From Hellea sp. (GTDB lineage Bacteria > Pseudomonadota > Alphaproteobacteria > Caulobacterales > Maricaulaceae), in contig JAOIVW010000012.1 in NCBI GenBank assembly GCA_028224375.1, positions 1 to 64,000 on the forward strand: DNA of 64,000 nucleotides, given 5' to 3'. Each line of letters opens with the position of its first letter. Positions within the stretch are counted from its first letter, which is position 1. A model generated the notes under the pieces. The model searched no databases, was not told the DNA's origin, and was given only the letters and a program-made list of their open reading frames with translations. Below, piece by piece: positions 39,754-49,242 of the stretch. The position numbers and the translations under genes are program-made.

Positions 39754-40755
39754 ATGGACAATAACCTTACAGATAGCTTTGGACGGCAGATTACTTATTT
39801 GCGTCTCTCCGTTACGGATCGGTGTGATTTGCGCTGCACTTATTGCATGGCTGAAAACATGACTTTTCTCCCGCGCAAAGACCTGCTCACGCTCGAAGAA
39901 TTGGATGAGCTTTGCACCTCTTTCATCACCCGCGGCATTCGCAAAATCCGCCTAACGGGCGGGGAGCCTTTGGTGCGGCGCGGCGTGATGAGCTTGATAA
40001 AAGGCTTGTCTCGTCACCGCGAGAGCGGCGCTCTTGATGAAATCACGATGACGACTAATGGCACGCAACTGGCCAACTTTGCAGATGAGCTTAAGGCTTG
40101 CGGCGTGGAACGGATTAATGTCTCGCTTGACAGCCGCGACCCTGAAACTTTTTTGAGACTCACGCGGCGCGCAGCTCTGGATGATGTCATGCGGGGTATT
40201 GATGCGGCGCAAGAGGCAGGGCTGAATGTTAAAATAAATACCGTTGCGCTGAAAGGTACTAATGATGCCGAAATCCCTGACCTTATGAAATGGGCGCATG
40301 GGCGCGGCATGGATATGACTTTGATAGAGGTGATGCCCCTGGGCGAGATCGATGAAGATCGCGTGGATCAATATATCCCGCTAACTGCGGTACGCGAATC
40401 TTTGGAAGGCCAGTTTACCCTCATCGACACGCCGCTGAAAACAGGCGGCCCCGCCCGCTATGTAAAAGTAGCGGAAACAGGCGGTCTTCTGGGGATGATT
40501 ACGCCTCTGACGAATAATTTTTGCGCAGGATGTAACCGCGTGCGCGTCACTTGTACGGGGCAAATTTATACCTGTCTCGGGCATGGCGGAAAACTGGATT
40601 TGCGCGAAGCTATCCGCGGGGACAACCCGAAGGAACAGTTAGACGCGCTGCTAAATCTGGCCATGCATCAAAAGCCTGAAAAGCATAATTTTGATATTTC
40701 AGACCGTGGCGCAGCGCCGGCGGTTGCACGGCATATGTCTGTGACGGGGGGATAA
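39754..40755 (+). CDS. moaA: GTP 3',8-cyclase MoaA
   Basis: MoaA is the radical SAM enzyme that makes 3',8-cH2GTP, the first step of molybdenum cofactor synthesis. The 333 residues show the N-terminal radical SAM cluster [26 protein letters not shown]-type [12 protein letters not shown], and the second C-terminal cluster [20 protein letters not shown]. The ATG at 39754 after an AGCAGG gives the usual N terminus; an earlier start at 39709 adds an unrelated extension. MoaC and the other moa genes are not in this window. Confidence 0.95.
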   Translation: MDNNLTDSFGRQITYLRLSVTDRCDLRCTYCMAENMTFLPRKDLLTLEELDELCTSFITRGIRKIRLTGGEPLVRRGVMSLIKGLSRHRESGALDEITMTTNGTQLANFADELKACGVERINVSLDSRDPETFLRLTRRAALDDVMRGIDAAQEAGLNVKINTVALKGTNDAEIPDLMKWAHGRGMDMTLIEVMPLGEIDEDRVDQYIPLTAVRESLEGQFTLIDTPLKTGGPARYVKVAETGGLLGMITPLTNNFCAGCNRVRVTCTGQIYTCLGHGGKLDLREAIRGDNPKEQLDALLNLAMHQKPEKHNFDISDRGAAPAVARHMSVTGG

Positions 40756-40763
40756 AATTGCCC

Positions 40764-42230
40764 ATGACCTCCCATAAGCTCGTTATTATAGGCACAGGCT
40801 TTGGAGGGCTTGGTCTAGCCGCTAGATTGCGGGAGACGGGCATTGATGATTTTATCATTCTTGAAAAATCTGATGGCGTAGGCGGAACATGGCGGCATAA
40901 TACCTATCCCGGCGCGGAATGTGATATCGCGTCCTCGCTTTATTCTTACAGTTTTGCGCCTAATCCAGCTTGGGATTTTAAATGGGCCAAGCAGCCGCAA
41001 ATTTTAGACTACCTTGAAGGTTTCACCAAAGACCGAGACCTCTATCGCCATATTAGATTTGGCGCGACCGTGACGGGAGCCGTTTATGATAAGGGACGAT
41101 GGACGGTGACGACAGCTGGCGGAAAGACTTATGATTGCCAGTTTTTTGTGAGCGCCGTGGGTCAGCTTCACCATCCGTCCATTCCAAATATTAAAGGCAA
41201 AGAGACCTTTAAAGGCCCTAACTTTCATTCTGCACAGTGGGACCATAGCGTTGATCTGACAGATAAAAATGTTGGCGTTATAGGTGTCGGCGCGAGCGCG
41301 GCGCAATTAATTCCTGAAGTGGCTAAAATTGCCAAACATTTGACGGTCTATCAGCGCACGCCCAATTGGATGATTAATAAGCATGATCGCCCTTATTCGA
41401 AATTTGAGAAATGGCTCGCGGGTAAATTACCTTTCATGGCGAAACTCTATCGCGGCGGGCTCTGGTGTCAGGGCGAGTTTTTTATCTGGCCAGTTATTAA
41501 AGGCGCAAAAATACGCGGCGCCTTAGTGCGCAAATTAAATGCGCTTGAAATTAAAAAACATGTCAAAGACCCTGAGAAACGCTCAAAGCTCACCCCGGAT
41601 TATGCCGTCGGTGCCAAACGAATTTTACTCTCGGATAAATATTACCCCGCGATTGGCCGTGATAATGTGACCCTTGAAACACAGTCAATTTCAGAGATTA
41701 AAGCAGGCGGCATAGAAACAGCGGATGATAAGTTTCATGCCCATGATGTCATTGTTTATGCCACTGGATTTTTCTCCAATCCTTTTCTAAAAAATATTGA
41801 TGTGCGCGGGGAAGCGGGACGCGCCTTACGCGAGCATTGGAAAGACGGGGCCTATGCGTATCTTGGCGTTACCACGGCAGGATTTCCAAACATGTTCATA
41901 CTCTATGGCCCCAATACGAATACGGGGCACACCTCTATTGTCTATAAACTTGAGGCGCAATTTGAGCATATCCTCAAACTCATGGATAAAACGGGTGATG
42001 GCACCGTAGAGGTCAATGACCCTGCGGAAACTGCCTTTAATGAAGAGGCGCAAGAAAAATTATCTAAATTGGCTTGGGCCAAAATTGACGCGAGTTGGTA
42101 TAAAGATCGCGAGCGGGTGACGAATAATTGGCATGGGGGGTCTACGGAATTTAAGCGCCGCTTAGAGAACCCGATTTTTGACCATTTCACTTTCAGCCAT
42201 CCCATATCAGATAAATCGACGACAGCGTAA
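40764..42230 (+). CDS. Flavin-containing (Baeyer-Villiger-type) monooxygenase
   Basis: The 488-residue flavoprotein has two Rossmann motifs, IIGTGFGGLGLAARL (FAD) and VGVIGVGASAAQLI (NADPH), and between them the BVMO fingerprint FKGPNFHSAQWDHSVD (FxGxxxHxxxW). These enzymes insert oxygen next to a ketone using NADPH and O2. The downstream neighbour is mmsA, but a role in the same pathway is not established. I use the ATG at 40764 over a TTG two codons earlier. Confidence 0.9.
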   Translation: MTSHKLVIIGTGFGGLGLAARLRETGIDDFIILEKSDGVGGTWRHNTYPGAECDIASSLYSYSFAPNPAWDFKWAKQPQILDYLEGFTKDRDLYRHIRFGATVTGAVYDKGRWTVTTAGGKTYDCQFFVSAVGQLHHPSIPNIKGKETFKGPNFHSAQWDHSVDLTDKNVGVIGVGASAAQLIPEVAKIAKHLTVYQRTPNWMINKHDRPYSKFEKWLAGKLPFMAKLYRGGLWCQGEFFIWPVIKGAKIRGALVRKLNALEIKKHVKDPEKRSKLTPDYAVGAKRILLSDKYYPAIGRDNVTLETQSISEIKAGGIETADDKFHAHDVIVYATGFFSNPFLKNIDVRGEAGRALREHWKDGAYAYLGVTTAGFPNMFILYGPNTNTGHTSIVYKLEAQFEHILKLMDKTGDGTVEVNDPAETAFNEEAQEKLSKLAWAKIDASWYKDRERVTNNWHGGSTEFKRRLENPIFDHFTFSHPISDKSTTA

Positions 42231-42289
42231 ATTTAGGTAAAAAATTGCGCGGGGCTCCTGTATAAAGCAGAAAAATAAAGGACGAGATT

Positions 42290-43783
42290 ATGAGACAGAT
42301 TGGTCATTTCATTGACGGGGCATTAGTGCCGGGCACATCAGGCCGCACGAAAGATATTTTCAACCCCAATACGGGCGAGGTGCAGGCTCAGGTTAATATG
42401 GCGACGCCGTCAGAGCTTGATGCCGCTGTCGCCTCTGCCGCTAAAGCGCAAATCACTTGGATGAATACGAATCCGCAAAAACGCTCGCGGATTATGTTCG
42501 CTTATAAGCAGCTTGTTGACGCCCATATGGATGAACTCGCGGCATTGCTGTCCTCCGAACATGGCAAGGTGATTGCCGATAGCCGCGGCGATGTTATGCG
42601 CGGCGTTGATGTCATTGAATTTGCCTGCGGTATTCCCCACGGCCAAAAGGGTGAGCACACTTATGGCGCAGGGCCTGAGATTGATGTTTATTCTATGCGT
42701 AAGCCGCTCGGCGTTGTTGCGGGCATTACGCCTTTCAATTTTCCGGCTATGATCCCGATGTGGATGTTCGGCATGGCGATTGCGACGGGCAATGCCTGTA
42801 TCTTAAAGCCGTCTGAAAAAGACCCGTCTGTGCCCATGCGCCTCGCGGAATTATTTATCAAAGCGGGCGGGCCCGTCGGCCTCTTGCAATGTATCAATGG
42901 CGATAAAGAAATTGTCGACGCGATTTGTGATCATCCGACGATCAAGGCTGTCAGCTTTGTCGGCTCCTCTGATATTGCGCAATATGTCTATGCCCGCGCG
43001 ACAGCAAACGGCAAACGCGCGCAATGTATGGGCGGGGCGAAAAATCACGGCATCATCATGCCCGACGCCAATATGGACCAAGCCGTGAAAGACATTCTCG
43101 GCGCAGCTTATGGCTCGGCAGGTGAACGCTGTATGGCGCTGCCCGTTGTCGTGCCTGTGGGCGAGGGGACGGCGGAACGCTTCCTTGAGAAAATGCTCCC
43201 TGCGATTGAAGCCATGAAAGTTGGTGTGTCTGAGGATCCTGAGGCTGATTATGGCCCTGTCGTCACAGGGGTGCACCGCGACAGCATCAAAGCCCAAGTG
43301 ACCAAGGCTGTGGATGAAGGCGCAACGCTGCTCGTTGATGGGCGCGACTTTAGTCTGCAAGGCTATGAGGACGGGTTCTTTGTCGGGCCGAGCCTTCTGG
43401 ATAATGTCACGCCAGATATGGAGACTTATCAAGACGAAATTTTCGGCCCCGTGCTGCAGATTGTCCGCGCCAATACATTTGAAGAGGCGCTAAAGCTGCC
43501 GTCTGAACATCAATACGGAAATGGCGTCGCTATCTTTACGCAAAATGGCCGCGCCGCGCGTGAATTTGCAGACCGGGTCGAAGTCGGCATGGTTGGCATT
43601 AACGTGCCCATTCCAGTCCCTGTCGCCTATCACAGCTTTGGCGGTTGGAAGCGCAGCGCGTTCGGTGACGCCAATCAATACGGTATGGAAGGCCTGCGCT
43701 TTTACACGAAAGTGAAAACTGTCACGCAACGCTGGCCCGAAGGCGAGACAGAGGATAGCGCCTTTATTATTCCGACGTTTTAG
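42290..43783 (+). CDS. mmsA: CoA-acylating methylmalonate-semialdehyde dehydrogenase
   Basis: MmsA converts methylmalonate semialdehyde (from valine) to propionyl-CoA with NAD+ and CoA, releasing CO2. The 497-residue ALDH shows the family's IGHFIDGALVPGTSGR start, GITPFNFPAMIPMWM, the catalytic cysteine in GSAGERCMALPV and GVNVPIPVPVAYHSFGG-like GINVPIPVPVAYHSFGGWKR, which separate MmsA from other ALDHs. RBS AAGGACG precedes the ATG. It heads the valine/isobutyrate cluster that continues to mmsB. Confidence 0.95.
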   Translation: MRQIGHFIDGALVPGTSGRTKDIFNPNTGEVQAQVNMATPSELDAAVASAAKAQITWMNTNPQKRSRIMFAYKQLVDAHMDELAALLSSEHGKVIADSRGDVMRGVDVIEFACGIPHGQKGEHTYGAGPEIDVYSMRKPLGVVAGITPFNFPAMIPMWMFGMAIATGNACILKPSEKDPSVPMRLAELFIKAGGPVGLLQCINGDKEIVDAICDHPTIKAVSFVGSSDIAQYVYARATANGKRAQCMGGAKNHGIIMPDANMDQAVKDILGAAYGSAGERCMALPVVVPVGEGTAERFLEKMLPAIEAMKVGVSEDPEADYGPVVTGVHRDSIKAQVTKAVDEGATLLVDGRDFSLQGYEDGFFVGPSLLDNVTPDMETYQDEIFGPVLQIVRANTFEEALKLPSEHQYGNGVAIFTQNGRAAREFADRVEVGMVGINVPIPVPVAYHSFGGWKRSAFGDANQYGMEGLRFYTKVKTVTQRWPEGETEDSAFIIPTF

Positions 43784-43802
43784 AGACTGTGAAGGGTTAG
43801 AC

Positions 43803-44879
43803 ATGCAATCTCTTTATTGGGTTCTGACATGGGCGTGCCACCGAAAATGTAAGCATTGTTATGATGATCGTTTTCGGCCCTATGTGCGTGATGCCCTTAC
43901 TGAGGTCGTGGGAGAAGGGCAGAAGGCTTATGAAAAAGTCCTCGCAAATCTGCCCGATGATTTAAGTTGGTTTAATTCTGAAACAGGCGAGCGCGAGCCT
44001 ACGCATCTTATATTAGCAGGCGGAGAGCTGTTAATTGACGGCGTTCGGGAAGAGCTTTTTTATCCTGTGCTTGAGGCTCTAAAGAAAAAATATGGGCAGC
44101 GAACTCCGAAAATTTCCATTCAGACGACCGGAGATATATTGACGCCCGAGATATTAGATAATTGCCTGTCGCGCGGGGTAAGCTCTTTTGGGATTGCCTC
44201 TATTGATGATTATCATGTCGGGATGAAAGGCGAGAAGAAATTTAAATTCGTGCAAAATATTCGCGCCCTTATGGCCTCGCGCAATGTCAAAGAAGTCTCG
44301 CTGGGCGCAGAAAAAGATGAGCGTTTAAAAGTCCCTGATGAGGCGACTGACGTTAAGCCAGATGATGCTACATTTTTGTTTTTCGGGGCCCAACCTGATT
44401 TATGGATAGGCGAGCTTTGGCCGCGAGGCCGCGCCTTCACGAATGGCCTCTCCAATGCAGACTATAAAACTAATTTTTGCGCGCGGTGGTCAGGCGGGAA
44501 AGATTTTTTAAAGTTTGGCCAAGCGGGGTCTGAAATTTCGATTGAGCCTAATGGGAATATTTTTCCCTGCTGCCTAAAAACCAAAAAGCCATTGGGCAAC
44601 CTCACCGAAGAACCTCTTATAGACATCCTTGAGAGTGTCGCGACACTGCCGGCTATTCAGGCGATAAATGACGGTACGCCAAACAAGATGGGTGTGGAGA
44701 GCGGTTGGGACGCCAAGACCTTTCGCCTAAAATCGACAAAGCTAGATGGCAAAGGCCGAAGCGTTGAAAATATGTGCCTAGGGTGTGATAGTTATTTCGA
44801 AGACATATTAGGCGACCAATTAGCTGAGCTTCGAGCGCAAAGATTAACGAAAAAATCTACCCTTGAAAGCGTAAGCTAA
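43803..44879 (+). CDS. Radical SAM/SPASM-type protein
   Basis: The 358-residue protein has the radical SAM cluster CHRKCKHCYDD (CxxxCxxC) at the N terminus, a TIM-barrel-like middle and C-terminal cysteines (FPCCLKTKKPLGN and NMCLGCDSYFED) that look like a SPASM auxiliary-cluster domain. SPASM enzymes often modify peptides or act in cofactor maturation; none of the common partner peptides is seen. It lies between mmsA and the rest of the valine cluster, 19 bp after mmsA. Confidence 0.85.
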   Translation: MQSLYWVLTWACHRKCKHCYDDRFRPYVRDALTEVVGEGQKAYEKVLANLPDDLSWFNSETGEREPTHLILAGGELLIDGVREELFYPVLEALKKKYGQRTPKISIQTTGDILTPEILDNCLSRGVSSFGIASIDDYHVGMKGEKKFKFVQNIRALMASRNVKEVSLGAEKDERLKVPDEATDVKPDDATFLFFGAQPDLWIGELWPRGRAFTNGLSNADYKTNFCARWSGGKDFLKFGQAGSEISIEPNGNIFPCCLKTKKPLGNLTEEPLIDILESVATLPAIQAINDGTPNKMGVESGWDAKTFRLKSTKLDGKGRSVENMCLGCDSYFEDILGDQLAELRAQRLTKKSTLESVS

Positions 44880-44932
44880 ATGGCATGTTCGCGCGTATAT
44901 AGAGACCCTTATCCAGCAAATGGAGTTTTGCC

Positions 44933-45427
44933 GTGCGTTTAATATCCAAAATATCTCTTTCGCTTGTGGTTTTGAGCCCATTCGTCTTTGCGGGGCAGCT
45001 TTCAGCCTCTCCGAATGAAGGGCAGATCTACAAAGCTGCAAACCCCTTAGGAGAAAATAGAATTTTGGCGGTCTGTGTGCCCGAAGAAAATAATACAATT
45101 GATTCTAAATATTCGGTGATGGATTGGGATGGTTTCGAAGAGCGTGATTTAGTCATTGTTGAGGTGAGAAGTAAGACGACTGATCGTGTTATTTTCGATG
45201 ATAGGCTAGAACTGATGATTTTTAATCCAATCGCTGATAAACGTGCAAGCACAAGATTGACGTCTATTACGAGCTGCGGAGAGGCGTTGGAATTTGTTCT
45301 CATTGGCAAAGATCAAGGCGTAAAACAAAGATGGGATAATTTCCCATCCTTTGAAACACTCTACTCAATCATAGACGCCATGCCGATGCGGCGCTTTGAG
45401 ATGCGGCAGAAAAGACGTGATGGCTGA
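44933..45427 (+). CDS. Secreted protein of unknown function
   Basis: A 164-residue product with a signal peptide (MRLISKISLSLVVLSPFVFA, cleavage near GQLSAS). The mature part has one or two cysteines and no recognisable domain. The frame opens with GTG at 44933. It overlaps the following GFA-family gene by 8 bp, so the pair is likely to be translated together. Confidence 0.55.
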   Translation: MRLISKISLSLVVLSPFVFAGQLSASPNEGQIYKAANPLGENRILAVCVPEENNTIDSKYSVMDWDGFEERDLVIVEVRSKTTDRVIFDDRLELMIFNPIADKRASTRLTSITSCGEALEFVLIGKDQGVKQRWDNFPSFETLYSIIDAMPMRRFEMRQKRRDG

Positions 45428-45875
45428 TACGCGCCCAGTCCATAAAGGGTCTTGTCATTGCGGCGCGGTTAAATTCACTGTGAAATTAACGGATGAATTA
45501 GAGACGGCTCGGCGCTGTACCTGTTCTATGTGTTCACGGCGCGGCGCCGTCGCGGTTAGCGCTGAGCTGAAGGATATTGATTTTACATCGGGTCAAGACA
45601 CGCTGTCTTGCTACACATTTGGGACAGGGGTAGCGCAACATTATTTCTGTTCAACTTGCGGAATTTACACCCATCATCAACGCCGTTCTAACCCCACACA
45701 ATTTGGTATAAATCTGGCGTGCCTTGAGGGGCAGACCCCTTTTATTGATGAAGTGCCCGTCTTAGACGGTAAGAACCACCCGCGCGATCAAAAGGGCGGC
45801 GCAGGTACAGATGGGACTTATAAAGGACTGGAAGTTGGTCTATTAAAATTTACAGGTGATAAGGACAGGCTCTAA
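45420..45875 (+). CDS. GFA family (Gfa/CENP-V) zinc protein
   Basis: A 151-residue protein with the GFA zinc signature: GSCHCGAVKFTVKL near the start, RRCTCSMCSRRGAV, and the late FCSTCGIYTHHQRRSN. The family is named for glutathione-dependent formaldehyde activation, but most members are of unknown substrate. The ATG at 45420 lies 8 bp inside the preceding gene. Its stop overlaps the next gene by 1 bp. Confidence 0.9.
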   Translation: MADTRPVHKGSCHCGAVKFTVKLTDELETARRCTCSMCSRRGAVAVSAELKDIDFTSGQDTLSCYTFGTGVAQHYFCSTCGIYTHHQRRSNPTQFGINLACLEGQTPFIDEVPVLDGKNHPRDQKGGAGTDGTYKGLEVGLLKFTGDKDRL

Positions 45876-47014
45876 TGGATTTTCAGCTTACAGAAGAACA
45901 GATCCTTATTCAGGATATGGCGAAGAATTTCGCGGCAACTGAGCTCGCGCCGTATAGTGGTAAGTGGGATGCAGAAAAATTCTTAGACCGCGCGGTTTTT
46001 ACCAAAGCCGCCGAGCTTGGATTTATGGGCATGTATTCTTCTGAAGAGCATGGCGGAACAGCGCTATCGCGTCTGGATAGCGCCCTTGTTTTCGAACAGC
46101 TCGCGGCGGGCGACGTGTCTCACACGGCGATGATGACCATTCACAATATGGCGACTTGGATGGTGGACCGTTACGGCGATGATACTGTCCGCGCGAAATA
46201 TGTACCGCGCCTGACGGCGGGCGAATTAATTGCGAGTTATTGCCTGACCGAACCTGGGGCAGGGTCCGATGCGGCGTCTCTGACGACAAAAGCCAAACGT
46301 GATGGTGATGAGTATATCCTCAACGGCACTAAGACATTTATCTCTGGCGCGGGATGGTCAGATATTTATGTCGTCATGGCGCGCACATCCGATAATGGCG
46401 CGAAAGGCGTGTCTACTTTCGTGATAGAAAAAGGCATGCCGGGGCTCAGCTTTGGCGCGAATGAAAAGAAAATGGGCTGGAACGCTCAGCCCACAGCGCA
46501 AGTGATTATGGAAGACTGCCGCATTCCCGCAGAGAACCGCGTCGGCGCCGAAGGCGACGGATTTAAATTCGCTATGAGCGGATTAGACGGCGGGCGAATT
46601 AATATTGGCGCGTGTTCACTGGGCGGCGCGCAAAAAGCTATGACCGCGTCTTTGGATTATACCAAAGAGCGCAAACAATTTGGTAAGAGTATATCTGATT
46701 TCCAGAACACACAATTCATGCTCGCCGATATGGCAACAGAGCTCGAAGCTTCGCGCATGATGATTTACCGCGCGGCAGATATGCTCGACAAAAAACTCCC
46801 TAATGCCGGCGCGGCCTGCGCCATGGCGAAACGCTTTTGTACGGATATGTGCAGCAAAATCGCCAATGATGCGCTACAGCTCCATGGCGGTTATGGCTAT
46901 CTCTCGGAATATGAAATTGAACAAATTGTGCGAGATTTGCGGGTGCATCAGATATTAGAAGGCACAAACCAGATTATGCGCATGATTGTCTCGCGTTCTC
47001 TTTTAAGGCAGTAA
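45875..47014 (+). CDS. Acyl-CoA dehydrogenase, probable isobutyryl-CoA dehydrogenase
   Basis: The 379-residue flavoenzyme has acyl-CoA dehydrogenase motifs YCLTEPGAGSDAASL, TFVIEKGMPGLSFG, LHGGYGYLSEYEIEQIVRD and the catalytic Glu in ILEGTNQIMRMIVSR. Placement between mmsA and the 3-hydroxyisobutyryl-CoA hydrolase and mmsB genes points to isobutyryl-CoA as substrate (valine degradation), giving methacrylyl-CoA. Specificity is inferred from context. Confidence 0.9.
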   Translation: MDFQLTEEQILIQDMAKNFAATELAPYSGKWDAEKFLDRAVFTKAAELGFMGMYSSEEHGGTALSRLDSALVFEQLAAGDVSHTAMMTIHNMATWMVDRYGDDTVRAKYVPRLTAGELIASYCLTEPGAGSDAASLTTKAKRDGDEYILNGTKTFISGAGWSDIYVVMARTSDNGAKGVSTFVIEKGMPGLSFGANEKKMGWNAQPTAQVIMEDCRIPAENRVGAEGDGFKFAMSGLDGGRINIGACSLGGAQKAMTASLDYTKERKQFGKSISDFQNTQFMLADMATELEASRMMIYRAADMLDKKLPNAGAACAMAKRFCTDMCSKIANDALQLHGGYGYLSEYEIEQIVRDLRVHQILEGTNQIMRMIVSRSLLRQ

Positions 47015-47031
47015 AAAACGGAAAGATTACA

Positions 47032-47236
47032 ATGAAAATGTTAAAAACAAAACCTGCACAAAGAATAGAGTTTTACCTTGATAAAAAAGACAAATGGCGT
47101 TGGCAGACTGATTTCTGCCGGTAATATTATGGCTGATTCTGGTCAAGGATATGCAAGCAAGCAAGGTTGTATGGATGCAATTATGCGTGTGAAGGAATTA
47201 ATGAAAACTGTAGAAGAGTTTGAAGTTAAGAAATGA
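47032..47236 (+). pseudogene. DUF1508 (YegP-like) gene broken by a frameshift
   Basis: From ATG 47032 the first frame reads MKMLKTKPAQRIEFYLDKKD then KWRWQ, then leaves the family and stops at 47122. One base later, near 47107, the +1 frame continues LISAGNIMADSGQGYASKQG and CMDAIMRVKELMKTVEEFEVKK, stopping at 47234. Together these make the DUF1508 pattern (E/FYxDKKxxWRWxL..AGN.IADSGEGY..). A single extra base explains it. The second part overlaps the hydrolase start by 4 bp (ATGA). It is either a true pseudogene, a sequencing error, or less likely a programmed frameshift. Confidence 0.8.
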
Positions 47237-48276
47237 CCAACGAAATTAAATCCCAGGTCGTCGGTAATCTCGGCCACATCACGCTCAATCGCCCCAAGGC
47301 GCTTAATGCGCTGACCTACGCCATGTGCGAAGAAATCACGCGCCTCCTCGTCGCGTGGGAAAAAGATTCCAATATCGGCGCTGTTCTCATTGACGGCGAA
47401 GGCGAGCGGGCTTTTTGTGCGGGCGGAGATGTTATCCTACTCCATGATAGCGGCAAGGCGGGCGATAGCCGCGCTGAGGAATTTTGGCGTATTGAATATG
47501 CGCTGAACGAATTAATTCACCGCTACTCCAAACCTTATATCACCCTGATTGATGGTTTCGTTATGGGCGGCGGTGTTGGGCTCTCTGTTCATGGGCGGTT
47601 ACGCGTGGCGGGTAATGCGACGATGTTTGCGATGCCTGAAACAGGCATTGGCTATTTCCCCGATGTAGGCGGCACATATTTTCTGCCCCGCCTTGGAATG
47701 GAGTTTGGGCAATGGCTTGGCCTGACGGGGGCGCGGCTTGATGCAGGGCAAAGCTGTCATGTCGGTGTGGCCAACGCCTATGTGCCGAGCGCGCAACATG
47801 GCGAATTAATTGACGCCTTAGGCGCCGCCAAACTCGACGGCTCTGATGCTGCGGTGGCTAATGTGATGATTGATTTCGTTAAAACGCCTCCTGCAAGCGC
47901 ACTCATCCCTAGAGCTGTTAAAGCTTTTGGCGAGAAGACAGTTCCTGCCATATTGCGCACGCTGGATGAAGACGGCAGTGAATGGGCGCAAAAACAGGCC
48001 ATTAGTATCCGCCGTAAATCCCCGCTCGCCATGTGCGTGACATTTGAAGCCTTACGGCGCGGGGCAAAAATGAATTTCCGTGAAGTGATGACGCAGGAAC
48101 TGGATATCTCGCTCAACTTCCTCAAGACGCAGGACTTTTATGAGGGCATTCGGGCGCAACTCATTGACAAAGACCGAAAACCAAAATGGTCACATGATGA
48201 CTTAAGCGGCGTCACAGAGCCGCAGGTTCAGAGGTTATTTCGTAAAACCGCTAAGCCGCCCCAAGAATTTTTGTAA
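47233..48276 (+). CDS. 3-hydroxyisobutyryl-CoA hydrolase
   Basis: A 347-residue crotonase-fold protein that would hydrolyse 3-hydroxyisobutyryl-CoA to free 3-hydroxyisobutyrate in valine degradation. Evidence: NRPKALNALTYAMCEEITRL, the oxyanion-hole AFCAGGDVILLH, MGGGVGLSVHGRLRVA, FAMPETGIGYFPDVGGTYFL, and the C-terminal extension typical of HIBCH (about 345-380 aa) rather than of enoyl-CoA hydratases. The ATG overlaps the end of the DUF1508 remnant. Confidence 0.93.
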   Translation: MTNEIKSQVVGNLGHITLNRPKALNALTYAMCEEITRLLVAWEKDSNIGAVLIDGEGERAFCAGGDVILLHDSGKAGDSRAEEFWRIEYALNELIHRYSKPYITLIDGFVMGGGVGLSVHGRLRVAGNATMFAMPETGIGYFPDVGGTYFLPRLGMEFGQWLGLTGARLDAGQSCHVGVANAYVPSAQHGELIDALGAAKLDGSDAAVANVMIDFVKTPPASALIPRAVKAFGEKTVPAILRTLDEDGSEWAQKQAISIRRKSPLAMCVTFEALRRGAKMNFREVMTQELDISLNFLKTQDFYEGIRAQLIDKDRKPKWSHDDLSGVTEPQVQRLFRKTAKPPQEFL

Positions 48277-48291
48277 GTTGGAGTTTTTAAA

Positions 48292-49182
48292 ATGACCACA
48301 ATCGCATTTATCGGTCTGGGAAATATGGGCATTGGCATGGCGACGAACTTGGCCGCCGCAGGGCATGAGGTGAGGGCGTTGGACTTGTCCGCAGAAGCTG
48401 TGGCCCGCGCAGTCGAAGCGGGCTGCATAGCCGCAAAAAATGCCAAAGACGCAGTTGAACCGGCCGAGGTTGTTGTCACCATGTTGCCGGCTGGGGCGCA
48501 TGTAAAAATGGTTTATGGCGGCGAGGACGGCGTGTTCGAATATGCGGCGAAAGGCACGCTCATGATTGACTGCTCTACCATTGATGTTGCCTCAGCCCGC
48601 AAAGTTATCGGGTCAGCGGTGCATAAGGGGTTTGATATGATTGACGCGCCTGTCTCTGGCGGCGTCGGCGGAGCGGCGGCTGGAACGCTGACCTTTATGT
48701 GCGGCGGCACGGACGGTGCCTATAATCGCGCGAAACCGTTTCTTGATATTATGGGTAAAAATGTTTTTCATGCGGGCGATGCCGGGAACGGGCAAGCCGC
48801 CAAGATTTGCAATAATATGCTACTCGGCATTCACATGATTGGAACGTGTGAAGCCTTTAATTTGGCGGAGAAGCTCGGTCTGGACGCCCAAACCTTTTAC
48901 GATATTTCCAGCACGGCCAGCGGTCAAAATTGGTCCATGACCAGCTATTGTCCCGCGCCTGGCCCCGTGGAAAGCGCGCCGTCTAATCGTGATTATCAGC
49001 CCGGCTTTACGGCGGCCATGATGCTGAAAGACTTACGCCTGGCGCAAGACGCGGCTAAGTCCGCTAAGGCTGAGACGCCTTTGGGCAAGCATTCCCAAGA
49101 CCTTTATGCGCAAATGGAAGCTGCGCAGAAAGACGGTCTCGATTTTTCGGGCATTATGAAACTGATTAACGGCTCGCTTTAA
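48292..49182 (+). CDS. mmsB: 3-hydroxyisobutyrate dehydrogenase
   Basis: MmsB oxidises 3-hydroxyisobutyrate to methylmalonate semialdehyde with NAD+, feeding MmsA. The 296 residues show the Rossmann IAFIGLGNMGIGMATNLA, substrate loop DAPVSGGVGGAAAGTLTFM and the catalytic lysine region GNGQAAKICNNM. The C-terminal helical domain is complete. It follows the hydrolase by 15 bp with a GGAG site. Confidence 0.95.
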   Translation: MTTIAFIGLGNMGIGMATNLAAAGHEVRALDLSAEAVARAVEAGCIAAKNAKDAVEPAEVVVTMLPAGAHVKMVYGGEDGVFEYAAKGTLMIDCSTIDVASARKVIGSAVHKGFDMIDAPVSGGVGGAAAGTLTFMCGGTDGAYNRAKPFLDIMGKNVFHAGDAGNGQAAKICNNMLLGIHMIGTCEAFNLAEKLGLDAQTFYDISSTASGQNWSMTSYCPAPGPVESAPSNRDYQPGFTAAMMLKDLRLAQDAAKSAKAETPLGKHSQDLYAQMEAAQKDGLDFSGIMKLINGSL

Positions 49183-49242
49183 TTGCGCTGATACGGGTCT
49201 TTTTAGAATAGACTGCCTCTCAATCTCTGATAAGCCTAGCTC

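Noticed and set aside
47032-47124. A complete 30-residue gene
   Set aside because: The first frame alone is only the N-terminal part of DUF1508 and is best explained by a one-base frameshift.
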